Of a DNA stretch of 64,000 nt, positions 61,019 through 64,000 are shown one piece after another (positions within the stretch are counted from its first letter, which is position 1; every line of letters begins with the position of its first letter). Position numbers and translations under genes: made by a program. Under the pieces are notes generated by a model that saw only the letters and a list, made by a program, of their open reading frames with translations, was not told the DNA's origin and did no database searches. Origin of the DNA: JAOUGY01 sp963792365 (GTDB lineage Bacteria > Actinomycetota > Acidimicrobiia > Spongiisociales > ZC4RG35); assembly GCA_963792365.1 (NCBI GenBank), contig CAWBVW010000004.1, positions 248,001 through 312,000 of the forward strand, in the 5' to 3' direction.

Positions 61019-61369
61019 ATGGTAGTTGGCAACGTGCCGGACCGGAGCACCCAGCTCCTCAAGGGCGTGCTCGACATGTGCCTGCTGGCGATCATCTCGG
61101 AAGAGCCGAGCTACGGCTACGAGATGGTCAAGAAGCTGGCATCTCGCGGGCTCGATCTGGTGAGCGAAGGGACCATCTATCCGGTGTTGAGCCGCCTCCA
61201 GAAGAGCGGTCTCGTCGAGGGATACCTGGTCGAGAGCTCTGGTGGCCCGGCTCGCAAGTACTACCGGCTCACGAAGCCGGGCGCCGAGGCGCTGGGATCG
61301 TGGCAAGAAGAATGGCGTCAGCTGGCAGCGGGCGTCGAGAGTGTGCTGAAAGGAGTGGACCGTGGCTGA
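61019..61369 (+). CDS. PadR family transcriptional regulator
   Basis: 116 residues from ATG 61019. The winged helix is typical of short PadR proteins (STQLLKGVLDMCLLAIISEEPSYGYEMVKKLASRGLDLVSEGTIYPVLSRLQKSGLVEGYLVESSGGPARKYYRLTKPG), followed by one dimerisation helix. GGPARKYYRLT is the conserved wing. It overlaps the next gene by 8 bp. PadR proteins often regulate an adjacent HAAS-domain membrane protein, and the following gene begins with such a region. Confidence 0.92.
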   Translation: MVVGNVPDRSTQLLKGVLDMCLLAIISEEPSYGYEMVKKLASRGLDLVSEGTIYPVLSRLQKSGLVEGYLVESSGGPARKYYRLTKPGAEALGSWQEEWRQLAAGVESVLKGVDRG

Positions 61370-62171
61370 TCAGGCGGAGGTCGCAAAGGTCGTCGCCGAT
61401 TGCGTTCGCTATTGGCGCGAGACCGGTGTGCCCCGCCGGGCGGTGGACGACATGCGACTCGAACTGGAACAACATCTCGGGGAAGCGCTCAACGATGGTC
61501 GAGCCACCGAGCGAGTGGTGGGAAGCAATGTCGCCGACTTCGCAGAGTCATGGGCCGCCGAATATCGAAAGGGCACCTCTGCGGTGGCGTGGTCAGACGT
61601 CACCAGCGGCCGTCTGGATCAGAAGCGCAACCGGAGACGTAGTGCGCTCGCATACACGACCGGCGCAGTGGCCTTGATCGCAGGGGTGATCGCCGGCACC
61701 TCGCTGAGAGGAGGAGCATCAGACATGGAGAACGAACTGTGGAGATGGGTCTGGACGATCCTCGCGGTGGCGGCAGCCATCGCCGAGATCTTCACGGCCG
61801 GATTCTTCCTGCTGCCCATCGCCATCGGAGCCGGAGGTGCAGCCATCCTTGCGTGGTTCGGCGTGAGCCCGGTGGCGCAGTGGTTGGTCTTCTTCGGGGT
61901 GACGGCGATTGCCTTCGCCTACCTGCGGAGGTTTGCTCACCACCAGGATGACGACCTTCCCAAGGTCGGGGCCAACCGATGGACCGACGCACGTGGCGTC
62001 GTGATCGCAGACATCGTTCCCGACACCGGAAGCGGCATGGTTCGGGTGGAGGGAGAGGAGTGGCGAGCCACATCCGACCACCAGCCCATTCCCTCAGGCA
62101 CAAGGGTCACAGTCGTCGAAGTGCGCGGATCGAAGATGGTCGTCCGACCTGCGCCAGAGACCGCAGAGTGA
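61362..62171 (+). CDS. HAAS-like domain fused to NfeD-type membrane protein
   Basis: 269 residues from GTG 61362 behind AAAGGAG. Residues 1-70 (AKVVADCVRYWRETGVPRRAVDDMRLELEQHLGEALNDGRATERVVG, DFAESWAAEYRKG) look like the helical HAAS/DUF1700 head encoded next to PadR genes. A first transmembrane helix (LAYTTGAVALIAGVIAGTSL) follows. From ~120 an NfeD module begins: WTILAVAAAIAEIFTAGFFLLPIAIGAGGAAILAWFGV, WLVFFGVTAIAFAYLRRF, then an OB-fold domain (ARGVVIADIVPDTGSGMVRVEGEEWRATS, GTRVTVVEVRGSKMVVRP). NfeD proteins pair with SPFH proteins, and the SPFH gene is next. Confidence 0.82.
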   Translation: MADQAEVAKVVADCVRYWRETGVPRRAVDDMRLELEQHLGEALNDGRATERVVGSNVADFAESWAAEYRKGTSAVAWSDVTSGRLDQKRNRRRSALAYTTGAVALIAGVIAGTSLRGGASDMENELWRWVWTILAVAAAIAEIFTAGFFLLPIAIGAGGAAILAWFGVSPVAQWLVFFGVTAIAFAYLRRFAHHQDDDLPKVGANRWTDARGVVIADIVPDTGSGMVRVEGEEWRATSDHQPIPSGTRVTVVEVRGSKMVVRPAPETAE

Positions 62172-62248
62172 AACAAGCTTCAACCGGGTTGGGTCTCCAC
62201 GGGCCCTCCCATGCAACGACAGCAATCAGCAGGAAGAGGAGGTAGGAG

Positions 62249-63295
62249 ATGCCGGCGGTATTGGCACTGTTCGCAGTGCTGTTCATCTTGTTCGTGGTGG
62301 TGTTGGCCGCGTCGATCAAGATCGTGCGCCCGTTCGAAAAGGGCCTGGTGGAGACGCTCGGTCGCTACAACAAGACGGTTGACTCGGGTCTGCGGCTCAT
62401 CATGCCGTTCGTGCAGACCCTGGCGAAGGTCGACATGCGTGAGCAGGTCGTCGACGTGCCGCCACAGGAAGTCATCACAAGGGACAACGTCGTTGTCACG
62501 GTGGATGCCGTGATCTACTACGAAGCCACGGACCCGGTGAAGCTGAAGTACAACGTCGGCAACTTCGTCCTGGCGGTCACCAAGCTCGCTCAGACCAACC
62601 TTCGTAACGTGGTCGGCGACCTCGACCTCGACGCAGCGTTGACCTCTCGCGAGGTGATCAACACCAAGCTGCGTGAGATTCTCGACGATGCCACCGACAA
62701 GTGGGGAACCAGGGTGGTCCGAGTCGAGATCCAGAGGATCGAGCCGCCGGCGGACGTGACCGAGGCGATGCACCGCCAGATGAAGGCAGAACGTGATCGC
62801 CGTGCTGTCGTCACCGAGGCAGAGGGTGAAAAGACATCCCGGATCCTGCGCGCAGAGGGTGTGAAGGAGTCGAACATCCTCGAGGCCGAGGGACAAGCCG
62901 AAGCCATCAAGCGAGTGGCCGATGCCGATAGGTACCAGAAGCTCACGGTCGCCGAAGGTGAGGCTCAGGCGATCGAGACGGTCTACAACGCCATCCACGC
63001 CGGCGATCCGACACCTGATCTGATCACGATCAAGTACTTGGATGCGCTCCAAGGCGTCGCCAACGGTCGTGCCACCAAGATCTTCCTGCCACTCGACACG
63101 AGCGGCGTCCTGGGAAGCGTGGCCGCCATCGGCGAGCTGTTCAAGGAAGGCAATGGAGGCGCGGCCGCCGCAGAGGCGCCGGCTGCCGCCAGCCGCACGG
63201 CAGGCGATCGGACGCCGAAGTCGCCTTCGGCAGCGCAACAGATGCCGTCAGCCGGTGGGCCCCGGCCGCAACCGCCCACCACGCCCGGTCACTGA
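62249..63295 (+). CDS. SPFH/band-7 (stomatin-like, QmcA-type) membrane protein
   Basis: 348 residues from ATG 62249 behind AGGAGG. The N-terminal helix (VLALFAVLFILFVVVLAASIKIV) anchors it. The SPFH domain follows (RPFEKGLVETLGRYNKTVDSGLRLIMPFVQTLAKVDMREQVVDVPPQEVITRDNVVVTVDAVIYY), then the long coiled coil (RQMKAERDRRAVVTEAEGEKTSRILRAEGVKES). The tail is Ala/Pro-rich. Such proteins form ring-like scaffolds in fluid membrane domains and stabilise membrane protease complexes. The neighbouring NfeD-type protein is the expected partner. Confidence 0.93.
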   Translation: MPAVLALFAVLFILFVVVLAASIKIVRPFEKGLVETLGRYNKTVDSGLRLIMPFVQTLAKVDMREQVVDVPPQEVITRDNVVVTVDAVIYYEATDPVKLKYNVGNFVLAVTKLAQTNLRNVVGDLDLDAALTSREVINTKLREILDDATDKWGTRVVRVEIQRIEPPADVTEAMHRQMKAERDRRAVVTEAEGEKTSRILRAEGVKESNILEAEGQAEAIKRVADADRYQKLTVAEGEAQAIETVYNAIHAGDPTPDLITIKYLDALQGVANGRATKIFLPLDTSGVLGSVAAIGELFKEGNGGAAAAEAPAAASRTAGDRTPKSPSAAQQMPSAGGPRPQPPTTPGH

Positions 63296-63308
63296 CGGGA
63301 AGCAGCTG

Positions 63309-63335
63309 AGGGGCCCGGGTTCATCCCGGGCCCCT
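63309..63335 (+). terminator. Strong stem-loop terminator after the SPFH gene
   Basis: AGGGGCCCGGG (63309-63319) and CCCGGGCCCCT (63325-63335) pair perfectly around TTCAT, 14 bp after the stop. Confidence 0.88.
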
Positions 63336-63399
63336 TGCGCGCCCGCTTGCGGCGCCGATCGCCTCTTGCGCTTGTGAGGCGAACGCGGTACGAACCCTT

Positions 63400-63717
63400 A
63401 TGAGCATTGAGACAGGAGGGCCGACCACGCACTCGGTGATCGGCTGCATTCACGAACTCCTGCCGCGCGACGACTCCCCCGAGGCACTCGAACGGGTACT
63501 TCGACACGAGTGCGACGAATGCGACGGCCTGCGGGTGGTGGTCGATCTCACCGACCGAGCAGTCGACAGCCGCCACGTTCAAATCATGGTCGAGACGATG
63601 GACCCGCGTCAGGAGCGCTGGATCGTCTGGCTGCCGGACGACGTCGATCCGGCCGTGGTCGAAGAGCTGGACCGGGCGGGCTTCGCAGCCAGGATCCAGG
63701 CGGAACCCCTGGGCTGA
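63400..63717 (+). CDS. Small hypothetical protein
   Basis: 105 residues from ATG 63400. It opens MSIETGGPTTHSVIGCIHELLPRDDSPEALERVLRHEC, has an ECDECDG cysteine pair near residue 37, and contains strand-helix units (LRVVVDLTDRAVDSRHVQIMVETMD, ERWIVWLPDDVDPAVVEELDRAGFAARI). No signal or membrane segment is present. The two cysteines and the following strand could bind a metal, but I recognise no family. It converges on the GH65-type gene with a 4-bp gap. Confidence 0.55.
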   Translation: MSIETGGPTTHSVIGCIHELLPRDDSPEALERVLRHECDECDGLRVVVDLTDRAVDSRHVQIMVETMDPRQERWIVWLPDDVDPAVVEELDRAGFAARIQAEPLG

Positions 63718-63721
63718 GCGA

Positions 63722-64000
63722 TCACCGCAGAACAACCGATTCGGTGGCGCCAGGCTTCACCTCGATGGCAGTGTCACCAATCTCGATGTGGATGCTCTCG
63801 CGTGAACCCGGTTCGAGCGTGGCGGAGAATGAGACCTGGTCGATCCGCAAGTCAAGCCACCTCCCCCGATACAACATGTGGCACTCGAGCGATCCGAGCT
63901 CCGGCGGGATGGCGGGATTCATCCGCAAGACACCTTCGTGTACCTCGAGACCGGTGTATCCACGCTGGACGAGATCCACCGTTCCCGCCATCGCCCCCAG
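63722..64000 (-). CDS. Glycoside hydrolase family 65 protein, C-terminal end only
   Basis: Only the last ~92 residues are in the window; the frame continues past the right edge (LGAMAGT precedes the first internal ATG). The segment GAMAGTVDLVQRGYTGLEVHEGVLRMNPAIPPELGSLECHMLYRGRWLDLRI is characteristic of the C-terminal region of family 65 sugar phosphorylases and hydrolases (trehalose, kojibiose, nigerose or maltose phosphorylase). A beta domain completes it (IEVKPGATESVVL). The catalytic centre and substrate specificity lie outside the window. Confidence 0.85.
   Translation of the reverse strand: MGAMAGTVDLVQRGYTGLEVHEGVLRMNPAIPPELGSLECHMLYRGRWLDLRIDQVSFSATLEPGSRESIHIEIGDTAIEVKPGATESVVLR

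Overview
The window is 64 kb of high-GC DNA, densely packed with genes on both strands. Many neighbours overlap by 4 bp (ATGA or GTGA). The gene set points to a deep-branching actinobacterium, probably near the Acidimicrobiia. Evidence is the dnaK-grpE-dnaJ-hspR operon with HAIR-type operators, a DUF3151 protein, a WXG100/EccC secretion locus, a YtrA-type GntR-ABC operon and several lipobox lipoproteins. The lineage is inferred from gene content only. I saw no rRNA, tRNA, CRISPR array, insertion sequence or prophage, so this reads as chromosome.

Layout. 1-5.5 kb: end of a cell-surface protein, a Nudix hydrolase, a CHAD protein, msrB, an acetyltransferase and an alpha-oxoamine synthase-like enzyme. 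5.5-8.6 kb: a three-gene cassette (N4-type DNA methyltransferase with a nuclease-like tail, a small protein, a 333-residue protein) with a 7-bp tandem array just upstream. 8.6-13.5 kb: a SRPBCC-ArsR-SRPBCC operon, a likely protein-deglycation pair (LMW phosphatase plus fructosamine kinase), idi, a PhzF protein and an autoregulated MerR gene. 13.6-21 kb: a lipoprotein serpin, two ABC exporters (one with a divergent GntR regulator), a GDSL esterase and small metabolic genes. 21-27.6 kb: acyl-CoA dehydrogenase, acyl-CoA ligase, a GNAT-YoaP fusion, a META-domain protein and a serine hydrolase. 27.7-33 kb: a compact type VII-like locus (WXG100, a three-ATPase EccC, and a ubiquitin-fold protein fused to a degenerate MinD-like domain). 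33-41 kb: yajQ, two lipoprotein propeller genes, an AidB-like protein and lon. 41-44.3 kb: zinc uptake (zur, znuC and divergent znuAB). 44.3-50.8 kb: a secreted trypsin-like protease, the dnaK operon, and an iron permease with a cupredoxin. 50.9-56 kb: kynurenine-pathway genes kynA and kynU flanking a TlpA/CcdA-like thiol-redox operon that begins with a frameshifted lipoprotein. 56-64 kb: clpB, mscL, DUF3151, a PadR/HAAS-NfeD/SPFH membrane operon, and the end of a GH65 phosphorylase.

How the parts connect. The HspR repressor and its expected targets (dnaK operon, clpB, lon) all lie here, and each target promoter carries a similar inverted repeat with a 7-nt spacer. Zur and its likely targets share one divergent promoter with two Zur-like boxes. 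Intergenic regions at about 8.4, 21.1, 51.2 and 59.5 kb share an unusual heptamer mosaic: different sequences that all repeat with a 7-bp period.
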